Shown here one piece after another: positions 1 through 5,864 of a stretch of 22,068 bases of DNA; position 1 is the stretch's first letter, and each line of letters starts with the position of its first letter. The position numbers and the translations under genes are program-made. The notes under the pieces were generated by a model. It made no database searches, was not told the DNA's origin, and was given only the letters and a program-made list of their open reading frames with translations. The DNA is from Actinomycetes bacterium (GTDB lineage: Bacteria > Actinomycetota > Acidimicrobiia > Acidimicrobiales > CADCSY01), in NCBI GenBank assembly GCA_025464025.1, contig JAODBP010000303.1, positions 1 through 22,068 on the forward strand, read 5' to 3'.

Positions 1-239
1 CCGTCGGGTCCTACGACGAGCTGCTGGTCGGGTCGGTCGCCGTCACCGGCGTGACCTGGGTCGACGGCCCGGTCGCCGGCGAGGTCGAGGTGCAGTCGAG
101 CGCCCACGGCCGGGTGCGGCCGGGCACGTTCGCCGGCGGCGTGGTGACGTTCGCGGCGCCGGCGCCCCGCGTCGCCCCGGGCCAGAGCGTGGTGCTCTAC
201 CGCGGCAACGACGTCCTCGGCGGCGGCCTGGCGGTCTGA
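1..239 (+). CDS. mnmA: tRNA-specific 2-thiouridylase MnmA, C-terminal fragment
   Basis: The reading frame is open from base 3 and ends at TGA 237-239; the start lies left of the window. The 78 visible residues match the C-terminal beta-barrel of MnmA: 'YDELLV' early, then 'TWVDGP', 'VQSSAHGR' and the closing 'APGQSVVLYRGNDVLGGG', which is close to the family's usual 'PGQAVVxYxGdeVLGGG' ending. MnmA thiolates U34 of tRNA Lys/Glu/Gln in the cytoplasm, using ATP and sulfur passed through cysteine persulfide relays. The catalytic cysteines and PP-loop are outside the window and cannot be checked. The gene converges with the minus-strand oxidase ending at 485, with a long palindrome between them. 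An internal ATG-like start near 51 is not the true start, because homology continues upstream of it. Confidence 0.88.
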   Translation, partial: VGSYDELLVGSVAVTGVTWVDGPVAGEVEVQSSAHGRVRPGTFAGGVVTFAAPAPRVAPGQSVVLYRGNDVLGGGLAV

Positions 240-293
240 CGGTGACACAGAGACAGCGCTGATGGGCTGCCGGTATCGCCCCTCCTGTTTCCG

Positions 294-459
294 CGAAAGA
301 CGACGCTCCGAGGGGACGACCTGGGCGCGCCGGACCTGACGCTCCCCGAACCGGCGACGGATTGACATCAAAATTGGTGTCAATCCGTCGCCGGTTCGGG
401 CGCGGGACTCGGGCGCGCCCAACGTCGCCTCAGAGCGTCCTTCGTCTTTCCGTCTTTCG
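294..459. repeat. Nested long inverted repeat with a perfect 23-bp core hairpin
   Basis: The core has two perfect 23-base arms, 345-367 and 378-400, around a 10-base centre; the middle reads TTGACATCAAAATTGGTGTCAA. Outside the core the two sides pair again. CGAAAGACG (294-302) pairs with 451-459. ACGCTCcGAGG (303-313) pairs with 428-438 with one mismatch. TGGGCGCGCC (322-331) pairs with 412-421. CGTCTTTC is also repeated in tandem at 443-458. The element fills most of the convergent gap between mnmA and the oxidase. It contains no credible gene. It could be a bidirectional terminator, a non-autonomous mobile element, or a regulator binding site; there is no T-tract. The pairing is seen directly; the role is inferred. 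Confidence 0.85.
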
Positions 460-460
460 A

Positions 461-490
461 CCCTGACGCGAACGCCCGAGCTCGTCAGGG
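461..490 (-). terminator. Possible terminator hairpin over the oxidase stop codon
   Basis: CCCTGACG (461-468) and CGTCAGGG (483-490) form a perfect 8-bp stem with a 14-base loop. The right arm contains the TGA stop of the minus-strand oxidase. There is no T-run after it on the minus strand, so at best it is a T-tract-free terminator of the kind common in high-GC actinobacteria. The larger palindrome lies immediately downstream for the minus-strand transcript. Confidence 0.4.
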
Positions 491-1810
491 CAGCAGGACG
501 TTGGGGTTGAGGATGCCGGCGGGGTCGAGGGCGTGCTTGAGGGCCCGGAACGCGGCGACCTCGGCGTCGGAGCGGGCCAGGTGCAGCCAGCGCTTCTTGG
601 CCGTGCCGATGCCGTGCTCGGCGCTGATGCTCCCGCCCCGCTCGGCCACGAGCCGCAGCACGGTGTCGTCGACCGCGTCGTCCTCGGCCGGTGGGCCGAC
701 GACGTTCACGTGGATGTTGCCGTCGGCCACGTGGCCGAACAGCACGACCCTGGCCCCGGGGGCGACGGCCGCCACCGCCGCCCGCACGTCGTCGACGAAC
801 GACGAGAGCTCGGGCAGCGGCAACGTGACGTCGAGCTTGTGAGGGACGCCCAGCGCGTTCACGGCCTCGGTGTGCGCCTCCCGGTACCGCCACAGCGCCG
901 CCCGGCGAGCATCGTCCTCGGCCACGACGGCATCGACCACGTCGGCGGCGCCGAGCGCCTCGGCCGGCCCCGCCCACTCGACGAGCAGGTAGGCGGGCGC
1001 CGGCGCCAGCGGCCGGGCCACACCCAGGTGCTCGCACACGAGCGCCATCCCGTCGTCGAGGATCAGCTCGGCCGCCTCGAGCGCGACGCCGGCCCGGCGC
1101 AGGTCGCGCACCACAGCCAGGCCGGAGGCCACGCCGGCCACCGCCACCAGCGCCGTGGTGCGGTCTCCGGTCGGGCGCACCAGCCGGAGGCGCACCGCAG
1201 TCACGACGCCGAGGGTCCCCTCGCTCCCGCACAGCAGCCCGGGCAGGTCGTAGCCCGTGTTGTCCTTGAGCAGGCCGCCGAGGTGCGACACCACGCTCCC
1301 GTCGCCGAGCACGGCCTCGATGCCCGCCAGCTGGTCCCGCATCCCGCCGTGACGGAGGAAGGCGAGGCCGCCGGCGTTGGTCGCGACCATCCCGCCCACG
1401 GTGGCGCTGTCACGGGCGGCCAGGTCGACCCCGACCTCCCAACCCGGTGCCACGTGGGCCTGGAGGGCGCCGAGCGTCGCCCCCGCGCCGGCGGTGACCT
1501 GGCCGGACAGGTCGTCGACCTCGCCCACCAGGGCCAGGCGGCGGGTGCTGAGCACCAGCTCCCCGGCCAGCGGCACGCTGCCCCCGACCAGGCCGGTGTT
1601 GCCGCCTTGGGGGACGATGGCCACGCCGGCCCCGGCACACGCCCGGACGACGGCCGCCACCTCGTCGGTGCTCGCCGGGCGGACGACGGCCGGCGTCGAG
1701 CCCTGGAACCGGCCGGTCCAGTCGACCTCGTAGCCGGCCCGCAGGTCGGCATCGACGAGCACGTGAGCGTCGCCCACGATCGAGCGCAGGCTGGCGAAGA
1801 GCGCCTCCAT
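485..1810 (-). CDS. FAD-linked oxidase (GlcD / D-2-hydroxyacid dehydrogenase family)
   Basis: This 441-residue protein has the two halves of the FAD_binding_4 / FAD-oxidase_C family. The N-terminal FAD-binding part runs from about residue 38 to 215, with the pyrophosphate-binding 'PQGGNTGLVGGSVP' near 67-80, 'ATVGGMVATNAGG', and 'LLCGSEGTLGVVT'. The C-terminal part carries 'GHVADGNIHVN', whose histidines bind metal in the family, then 'SAEHGIGTAKKRWL' and the closing 'LDPAGILNPNVLLP'. Members oxidise D-lactate, glycolate, D-2-hydroxyglutarate or similar 2-hydroxyacids to 2-oxoacids; the substrate cannot be told here. Length is normal for the family. The ATG at 1810 is supported by a TAACCT -10 box 8 bases upstream, suggesting a leaderless or near-leaderless mRNA. 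No glcE/glcF partner adjoins it, which argues for a stand-alone dehydrogenase rather than glycolate oxidase. Confidence 0.93.
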   Translation of the reverse strand: MEALFASLRSIVGDAHVLVDADLRAGYEVDWTGRFQGSTPAVVRPASTDEVAAVVRACAGAGVAIVPQGGNTGLVGGSVPLAGELVLSTRRLALVGEVDDLSGQVTAGAGATLGALQAHVAPGWEVGVDLAARDSATVGGMVATNAGGLAFLRHGGMRDQLAGIEAVLGDGSVVSHLGGLLKDNTGYDLPGLLCGSEGTLGVVTAVRLRLVRPTGDRTTALVAVAGVASGLAVVRDLRRAGVALEAAELILDDGMALVCEHLGVARPLAPAPAYLLVEWAGPAEALGAADVVDAVVAEDDARRAALWRYREAHTEAVNALGVPHKLDVTLPLPELSSFVDDVRAAVAAVAPGARVVLFGHVADGNIHVNVVGPPAEDDAVDDTVLRLVAERGGSISAEHGIGTAKKRWLHLARSDAEVAAFRALKHALDPAGILNPNVLLP

Positions 1811-1818
1811 CGGGGCGG

Positions 1819-1824
1819 AGGTTA
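1819..1824 (-). promoter_or_regulatory. -10 box for the FAD-linked oxidase
   Basis: On the minus strand this reads TAACCT, followed by 8 bases and the ATG. No Shine-Dalgarno sequence is present, which fits a leaderless transcript. I did not find a convincing -35. Confidence 0.45.
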
Positions 1825-1837
1825 CGACGGCACGCGC

Positions 1838-1867
1838 GACGGCCGGCCCTCGGGAGGGCCGGCCGTC
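1838..1867 (-). terminator. Strong GC-rich hairpin between membrane protein gene and oxidase
   Basis: GACGGCCGGCCCTC (1838-1851) pairs perfectly with 1854-1867 across a 2-base centre (effectively a 4-base loop). It lies 70 bases after the stop of the small minus-strand membrane protein gene and 28 bases before the oxidase start. It probably ends the upstream transcript and makes the oxidase an independent unit. There is no T-tract; the role is inferred. Confidence 0.6.
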
Positions 1868-1936
1868 GACGCGGGACCGGTCGGCAGTGGCGGCATCGTT
1901 GGCGCCAGGGCCGGCCGGCCCGGTTGGGGATGGGAG

Positions 1937-2263
1937 CTAGGCGACCTTGCGGATGGGCATGTGGTGCCCGAGCGTCTCGTCGGACATCGCCCGGTCATGG
2001 GTGATCCAGCTGAACGCCGCACGCCAGGGCACGGTGAGGCCGGCGACGATGAAGCCGGTCATCCACATGCCGAGGTCGCGGTCGCGGACAGCCGTGCCGA
2101 ACGCATCGAACATCGAGTAGTCGAGCCAGACCACGGCACCGACGGCGATGACGAACGTGAGCAGCGACCGGTAGCGACCGGCGATGGCGAGGTTGTCAGC
2201 GAGGAAGTCCACGAGCTTGACCGTGGCCAAGGCCAACAGGGCGACGATGGCGAACGTGTACAT
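1937..2263 (-). CDS. Small three-helix membrane protein, function unknown
   Basis: This is a 108-residue protein with about three hydrophobic segments: residues 2-20, 33-50 and 67-84. Its C-terminal tail is short and charged and ends in a His/Met-rich stretch ('LGHHMPIRKVA'). I do not recognise a family. The start is firm: the ATG at 2263 follows AGGAG (2270-2274 on the complement) with 6-base spacing, one of the few classic Shine-Dalgarno sites in this window. Immediately upstream of that site a 10-bp inverted repeat could fold in the leader. The gene is monocistronic, with a strong hairpin after it. It is likely real because RBS, start, membrane pattern and terminator all agree. Confidence 0.75.
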   Translation of the reverse strand: MYTFAIVALLALATVKLVDFLADNLAIAGRYRSLLTFVIAVGAVVWLDYSMFDAFGTAVRDRDLGMWMTGFIVAGLTVPWRAAFSWITHDRAMSDETLGHHMPIRKVA

Positions 2264-2277
2264 GGAACGCTCCTCTC

Positions 2278-2316
2278 GGTGAGCGGGCCGTGCGGTGGGG
2301 TTGTGTCCCGCTCACC
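2278..2316 (-). promoter_or_regulatory. 5' leader hairpin just upstream of a Shine-Dalgarno site
   Basis: GGTGAGCGGG (2278-2287) and CCCGCTCACC (2307-2316) are perfect 10-base inverted arms with a 19-base loop. The structure ends 3 bases before the AGGAG of the 108-residue membrane protein gene. It would fold in that gene's mRNA leader and could affect translation or mRNA stability, or it could be a DNA operator. The function is inferred. Confidence 0.5.
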
Positions 2317-2425
2317 TGTTCTGACCTGGCCGGGGCCTGGAGGTCACATGACGATGTGGTGTCGCTGATGTTGCTGATGTTGCTCCTGTTGTCGTGGATG
2401 CCTGTCCGCCGCGCTGCGCCGCGTG

Positions 2426-2431
2426 CACACT
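2426..2431 (+). promoter_or_regulatory. Possible -10 box for the membrane-anchored HTH-like protein
   Basis: CACACT lies 7 bases upstream of the GTG at 2439, the same geometry seen before other leaderless starts in this window. It deviates from TAnnnT in the first base. Confidence 0.35.
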
Positions 2432-2438
2432 GGAACGC

Positions 2439-3398
2439 GTGACGGGGGGCTTCCAGGACACGGAGCTGGCCGGTGACCTCGTCGGCGTCACCTCGGCGCG
2501 CCTGCTCGCCGCCGGCGTGCCCCGGGGTGAGCGCCTCCGGGCCATGCGCCTCCTGGGCGTCCTCGTCACCGTCGCCGACGCCCGGCGCCGGGTGCGCCGG
2601 CCTCTCGCCGAGCTCGCCGTCGAGTTCGACCTCCCCGTCGACGAGGTCGACACCTGGCTCGGGCACCTCATCGGCGTCGGGGCCGTCCGCTGGGAGGACG
2701 GCAAGCTCGTCCTCGCCGCCCTCGAGCCCCCTGCCGCCGGTGGCCTGCGGCTCCACGACTTCCTCGGCCTGGTCGGCGAGAGCGAGCCCCGGCGGTCGAC
2801 GTCCCGCCCGCACCCGGTGCTCCGGCCGGCCGGCGCCGTGCTGGCCGCCGCCGCCGTCATCGTCCTGGCCCTCCTCGCCCCCGGCGTCGTGCGCGATCGC
2901 TCGACCCCGGCGTCCACCACGCGCGACGGCGCCCCTGAGGTCGCCACCACGGTGGCGCCCGAGGCACCGAAGGGTGGCTCGGCCTCGACGGTCACCACCG
3001 CCTCGCCGGGCCAGACCGTGCCCGGCGCCGAGCGCCTCGGGCCCGTGCTCATCCCCAGCACGACCACCATCGTCCTGCCCTGCCCCAGCGGCCTCCCGCT
3101 GGTCCAGGTGCTCGGCACGACCACCGACGCCGACGGCCGCCTCGCCGTCGACGGCCTGGCCCACAACGGCTCGGCCGAGGAGGTCGTGATCCGGGCCCTG
3201 ACCCTGAGCACGTCGATCGGCGGCAAGGCGGTCACCGCCCCCGGCCTCGAGCACGAGATCGTCGTCCCCGGCTACTCCACCGTCCTCTGGCAGGCCAAGG
3301 TGCCGGTGACGGCACCGGCCGGCACCGTCGTCCAGGCCGTCCTGGGCGACTGGGGTTGGAACAGCCCCGACGTCCCCACGACCTGCCCATCGCCCTAG
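2439..3398 (+). CDS. Single-pass membrane protein with HTH-like cytoplasmic part
   Basis: I do not recognise a named family. From the GTG at 2439 the protein has 319 residues. Residues about 15-95 are helical with alternating hydrophobics ('LAELAVEFDLPVDEVDTWLGHL', split here as a helix-turn-helix-like stretch near 57-78) and then a short strand pair 'AVRWEDGKLVL', which resembles a winged-helix fold. A single transmembrane helix lies at about 131-151. It is followed by a Thr/Ser/Pro/Ala-rich linker (155-210) and a compact beta-rich outer domain of about 100 residues with two cysteines (215 and 316) that could form a disulfide. The topology suggests a membrane-anchored regulator or envelope sensor; that is inference. 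An in-frame GTG at 2394 would add 15 cysteine-rich residues; I prefer 2439 because of the -10-like box. It lies upstream of, and is not coupled to, the adenylate kinase gene. Confidence 0.68.
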   Translation: MTGGFQDTELAGDLVGVTSARLLAAGVPRGERLRAMRLLGVLVTVADARRRVRRPLAELAVEFDLPVDEVDTWLGHLIGVGAVRWEDGKLVLAALEPPAAGGLRLHDFLGLVGESEPRRSTSRPHPVLRPAGAVLAAAAVIVLALLAPGVVRDRSTPASTTRDGAPEVATTVAPEAPKGGSASTVTTASPGQTVPGAERLGPVLIPSTTTIVLPCPSGLPLVQVLGTTTDADGRLAVDGLAHNGSAEEVVIRALTLSTSIGGKAVTAPGLEHEIVVPGYSTVLWQAKVPVTAPAGTVVQAVLGDWGWNSPDVPTTCPSP

Positions 3399-3564
3399 GT
3401 GTCCGGCCGCCTTCTGGGTCACCGAGGCCGCACCCTGCTGGTCTGACCGTCGGTCGCGTCAGGGCGTGCCTACGCCTCGTCGTGCAGGCAGGACTCGACG
3501 GCGGGGCCGTCGAACCAGGACAGCCAGGCGGACAGCCTCGCGTCGGGCGGCGAGCGGAGGTGGT

Positions 3565-4230
3565 GTGGCGGCACGTCTCATCGTGCTGGGCAGACAGGGG
3601 GCGGGGAAGGGCACCCAGTGCGCCCGCCTCGCATCGCGACTCGGCATCGGCCACCTCTCGACCGGCGACCTGTTCCGGGCCGAGATCGCCGCTGGCACCG
3701 CGCTCGGCCACGAGCTCGACCGCTACGTCACCGCCGGTGAGCTCGTCCCCGACGAGGTCGTGCTCGACGTCGTCGCCGCCAACCTCGGCTCGGCCGAGCT
3801 CCGGGCCCAGGGCTACCTGCTCGACGGCTTCCCCCGGACCCTGGCCCAGGGCCAGGCCCTCTTCGAGGTGCTCGGTGCCGGGGCCGCCGACCTGGCCCTC
3901 GAGATCGACGTCCCCGTCGAGGTCGTGAGCCACCGCCTCGCCGCCCGGCGCAGCTGCGAGGCCTGCCGCACCGTCGTGTCCGCCCGCCCCGGGCAGCGTC
4001 GTTGCGACACGTGCGGCGGCCTGCTCGAGCGCCGGGCCGACGACCAGGCCGAGGTCATCGACCGTCGCCTCGCCCTCTACGACGAGCAGTCGACGCCCCT
4101 CCTCGTCTGGCTCGACAGCCAGGGCATCCTCGTCACCGTCGACGGCGTCGGCCAACCCGACGACGTGCACGACCGCGTCTTCCAGGCCGTGGCCCATCGG
4201 GTCCCCGCGGTCCGCGACCTCGTGACCTGA
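3565..4230 (+). CDS. adk: Adenylate kinase (nucleoside monophosphate kinase), zinc-type lid
   Basis: This 221-residue protein interconverts ATP + AMP and 2 ADP in the cytoplasm. It shows the P-loop 'GRQGAGKGT' (9-17), the AMP-site 'HLSTGDLFR' (30-38), 'GELVPDEVV', 'GFPRT' (88-92), and the lid with four cysteines at 131, 134, 147 and 150 ('CEAC', 'CDTC') in the zinc-binding arrangement. After the lid comes 'RRADDQAEVIDRRLALYDEQSTPL', shortened here to the conserved idea of DD..E..xxRL..Y..Q..PL. The P-loop has Arg-Gln where most adenylate kinases have x-Pro, and the lid is several residues shorter than usual. The GTG at 3565 has GGAGG (3556-3560) 4 bases upstream; a longer frame from 3466 adds only an Arg-rich leader and is rejected. 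It is not beside secY, the usual adk neighbour, so it may be a second copy. Confidence 0.88.
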   Translation: MAARLIVLGRQGAGKGTQCARLASRLGIGHLSTGDLFRAEIAAGTALGHELDRYVTAGELVPDEVVLDVVAANLGSAELRAQGYLLDGFPRTLAQGQALFEVLGAGAADLALEIDVPVEVVSHRLAARRSCEACRTVVSARPGQRRCDTCGGLLERRADDQAEVIDRRLALYDEQSTPLLVWLDSQGILVTVDGVGQPDDVHDRVFQAVAHRVPAVRDLVT

Positions 4231-4234
4231 CGGC

Positions 4235-4240
4235 TACCTT
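4235..4240 (+). promoter_or_regulatory. -10 box for the L,D-transpeptidase gene
   Basis: TACCTT lies 6 bases before the GTG at 4247, with no Shine-Dalgarno sequence between. This fits a leaderless start inside the 16-base gap after adk. Confidence 0.5.
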
Positions 4241-4246
4241 CCCGGC

Positions 4247-5485
4247 GTGACAACGCGCCGGCGGGGCGTCGCCCTCCTCCTCCCCTTCCTCGTCGCCCTC
4301 CTGGTCGCCGTGCCCGGCACGGCGGGGGCCGCGGCATCGCCTCGGCTCGACGCCCGCGGCGGCGCGCCCGACTGGGGCGCACCCGCGCTCTCGGCCGGCG
4401 ACCGCTACGTCGGCATGGCCACCGCATCGGGCGGCGGGTACTGGCTCGCCACCAGCCGGGGCGGGGTCTTCAGCCCGGGTGGCGCCCCCTTCTACGGCTC
4501 GGCCGCCACCAGCCGGCGCACCGCGCCGGTCGTCGGCATCGCCGCTCGCCCGGCCGGCGACGGCTACTGGCTCGTCGGCTCCGACGGCGGCGTCTATGCC
4601 TTCGGCGAGGCCCTGAACCTCGGGTCGATGGCCGGCAAGCCGCTGCGCGACCCGATCGTCGGCATGGCGGCCACGCCCTCGGGCGCCGGCTACTGGCTCG
4701 TCGCCTCCGACGGCGGCATCTTCAGCTTCGGCGACGCCCGCTTCGCCGGGTCGCTCGGCGGCCGGAACCTCGTCGCCCCGATCGTCGCCATCGCGACGGC
4801 GCCGTCGGGCTACTGGCTCATCGCCTCCGACGGCGGCGTGTTCTCCTTCGGGGGCGCCCGGTTCCTCGGCTCCACCGGCGGGCGGCTGCTCACCGCACCG
4901 ATCACCAGCGTCGCCACCACCGGGCCGGGCGACGGCTACTGGCTGGCCGCGGCCGACGGGAAGGTCTTCGCCTTCGGCACGGCCCGCGACTCGGGATCCG
5001 GGACGGGGTCGCCGGAGGACGTCGTGGCCGTCGCCTCGCCCCGCGCCGGTGGCTACTACCTGCTGCGCTCGCCGTCCGGGCAGCCGGCCCCGGCCGGCTC
5101 GGGCACCGGCCGCCGGGTCGTGTACTCGAACCCGCTCCAGCGGGTGTGGCTGGTGGGTGACGACAACCTCGTCGACCGCACGTACCTGGTGTCGGGCCGC
5201 AAGGGCGAGCCGGCCGCGGGGACCTACCAGGTGTACTCCCGCTCGTCGGTCACCAGCGCCGGCCACGATGGCATCACCATGCGGAAGATGGTGCGCTTCG
5301 CCCACGGCGACAAGCTGCCGATCGGGTTCCACGACATCCCCCGCCGGGGTGACGGGACGCCGCTCCAGACCGACGACGACCTGGGCGGCTACCGGAGCTC
5401 GGGCTGCGTCCGCCAGGGCTCGGCCGACGCCACCTACCTGTGGGACTGGGCCCCGATCGGCACCAAGGTCGTGGTCATCTACTAG
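4247..5485 (+). CDS. Secreted beta-propeller-repeat L,D-transpeptidase (YkuD)
   Basis: This is a 412-residue exported protein. Residues 1-29 form a signal peptide (basic 'TTRRR', long hydrophobic core, 'AGAAA' end). Residues about 55-275 hold five clear repeats plus a degenerate sixth, each centred on 'GYWL..SDGG.FSFG.A.F.GS' (near 64, 107, 149, 189 and 230), a pattern frequent in Acidimicrobiia secreted proteins and probably a beta-propeller. Residues about 289-412 form a YkuD L,D-transpeptidase domain with His362 ('GFHDIP') and the catalytic Cys387 in 'SSGCVRQ'. L,D-transpeptidases make 3-3 cross-links in peptidoglycan or attach proteins to it, outside the membrane. The usual 'SHGC' histidine is a serine here (Ser385). 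The propeller may bind cell wall or glycan; that is inference. Confidence 0.87.
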   Translation: MTTRRRGVALLLPFLVALLVAVPGTAGAAASPRLDARGGAPDWGAPALSAGDRYVGMATASGGGYWLATSRGGVFSPGGAPFYGSAATSRRTAPVVGIAARPAGDGYWLVGSDGGVYAFGEALNLGSMAGKPLRDPIVGMAATPSGAGYWLVASDGGIFSFGDARFAGSLGGRNLVAPIVAIATAPSGYWLIASDGGVFSFGGARFLGSTGGRLLTAPITSVATTGPGDGYWLAAADGKVFAFGTARDSGSGTGSPEDVVAVASPRAGGYYLLRSPSGQPAPAGSGTGRRVVYSNPLQRVWLVGDDNLVDRTYLVSGRKGEPAAGTYQVYSRSSVTSAGHDGITMRKMVRFAHGDKLPIGFHDIPRRGDGTPLQTDDDLGGYRSSGCVRQGSADATYLWDWAPIGTKVVVIY

Positions 5486-5490
5486 GTCGC

Positions 5491-5496
5491 TAGCGT
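5491..5496 (+). promoter_or_regulatory. -10 box for the arsC-like gene
   Basis: TAGCGT is followed by 7 bases and the ATG at 5504; there is no Shine-Dalgarno motif. It lies in the 18-base gap after the transpeptidase stop. Confidence 0.5.
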
Positions 5497-5503
5497 CCAG
5501 GTC

Positions 5504-5854
5504 ATGGCTGACCTGACGATCTGGCACAACCCGCGGTGCTCGAAGTCGCGCACCACCCTCGGCATCCTCGAGGAGCACGGTGCCGACGCCGAGGTCGTGA
5601 AGTACCTCGAGGACGCCCCGACCCGGGCCGACCTGGAGGCCGTCCTCGTCAAGCTCGGCACCGACGACCCGGTCGCCATCGCCCGGCGGGGCGAGGACCG
5701 CTGGAAGGAGCTCGGCCTCGACGGGGCCGACCGGGACACCGTCCTCGACGCCCTGGCTGCCAACCCGATCCTCATCGAGCGGCCCATCGTCATCAAGGGC
5801 GACCGAGCCGTGATCGGCCGGCCGCCCGAGAACGTGCTGGCGCTGCTCTCCTAG
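5504..5854 (+). CDS. arsC: ArsC/Spx-family thioredoxin-fold protein (arsenate reductase-like)
   Basis: This 116-residue protein matches the glutaredoxin-linked ArsC family. It opens with 'IWHNPRCSKSRTTLGIL', which holds the catalytic Cys12. The pattern continues with 'VVKYLEDAPT', 'NPILIERPIVI' (arginine near 94) and 'AVIGRPPENVLALL' (arginine near 107), the arginines that position arsenate in characterised ArsC. The family reduces arsenate to arsenite using glutathione/glutaredoxin or a similar thiol. No arsR, arsB or acr3 gene is nearby, so a role in arsenic resistance is not supported by context, and a general thiol-redox or YffB-like role is possible. Its TAG stop is 3 bases from the stop of the converging desaturase gene. 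Confidence 0.82.
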   Translation: MADLTIWHNPRCSKSRTTLGILEEHGADAEVVKYLEDAPTRADLEAVLVKLGTDDPVAIARRGEDRWKELGLDGADRDTVLDALAANPILIERPIVIKGDRAVIGRPPENVLALLS

Positions 5855-5864
5855 GTCCTAGGAG
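5848..5864. repeat. 17-bp perfect palindrome spanning two convergent stop codons
   Basis: CTCCTAGG-T-CCTAGGAG is perfectly symmetric. It contains the TAG stops of both the arsC-like gene (5852-5854) and the minus-strand desaturase (5858-5860). The single-base centre makes a small hairpin unlikely. It may simply reflect two genes each ending in CCTAG. Confidence 0.8.

Noticed and set aside
533..2368. 611-codon plus-strand open frame
   Set aside because: It is antisense to the FAD-linked oxidase and the small membrane protein; the translation is Arg/Gly/His-rich low-complexity with no motif, as expected from high-GC third-position bias.
2362..2393. Short TGATGTTGC direct repeats
   Set aside because: Only two adjacent 9-base copies plus a degenerate third; too short to call a functional repeat or CRISPR.
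2196..3422. 408-codon minus-strand open frame
   Set aside because: Antisense shadow of the membrane-anchored protein; composition is repetitive Gly/Ala/Asp/Arg with no domain.
3470..3574. 34-codon minus-strand frame ending in 'WFDGPAVESCLHDEA'
   Set aside because: The residues look protein-like, but it is very short, overlaps the adk start, and has no ribosome site or promoter; it may be a gene remnant but cannot be supported.
5504..5854. Arsenic-resistance operon
   Set aside because: The ArsC-like gene stands alone; no arsR, arsB, acr3 or arsM gene is in the window, so the wider system is not supported.
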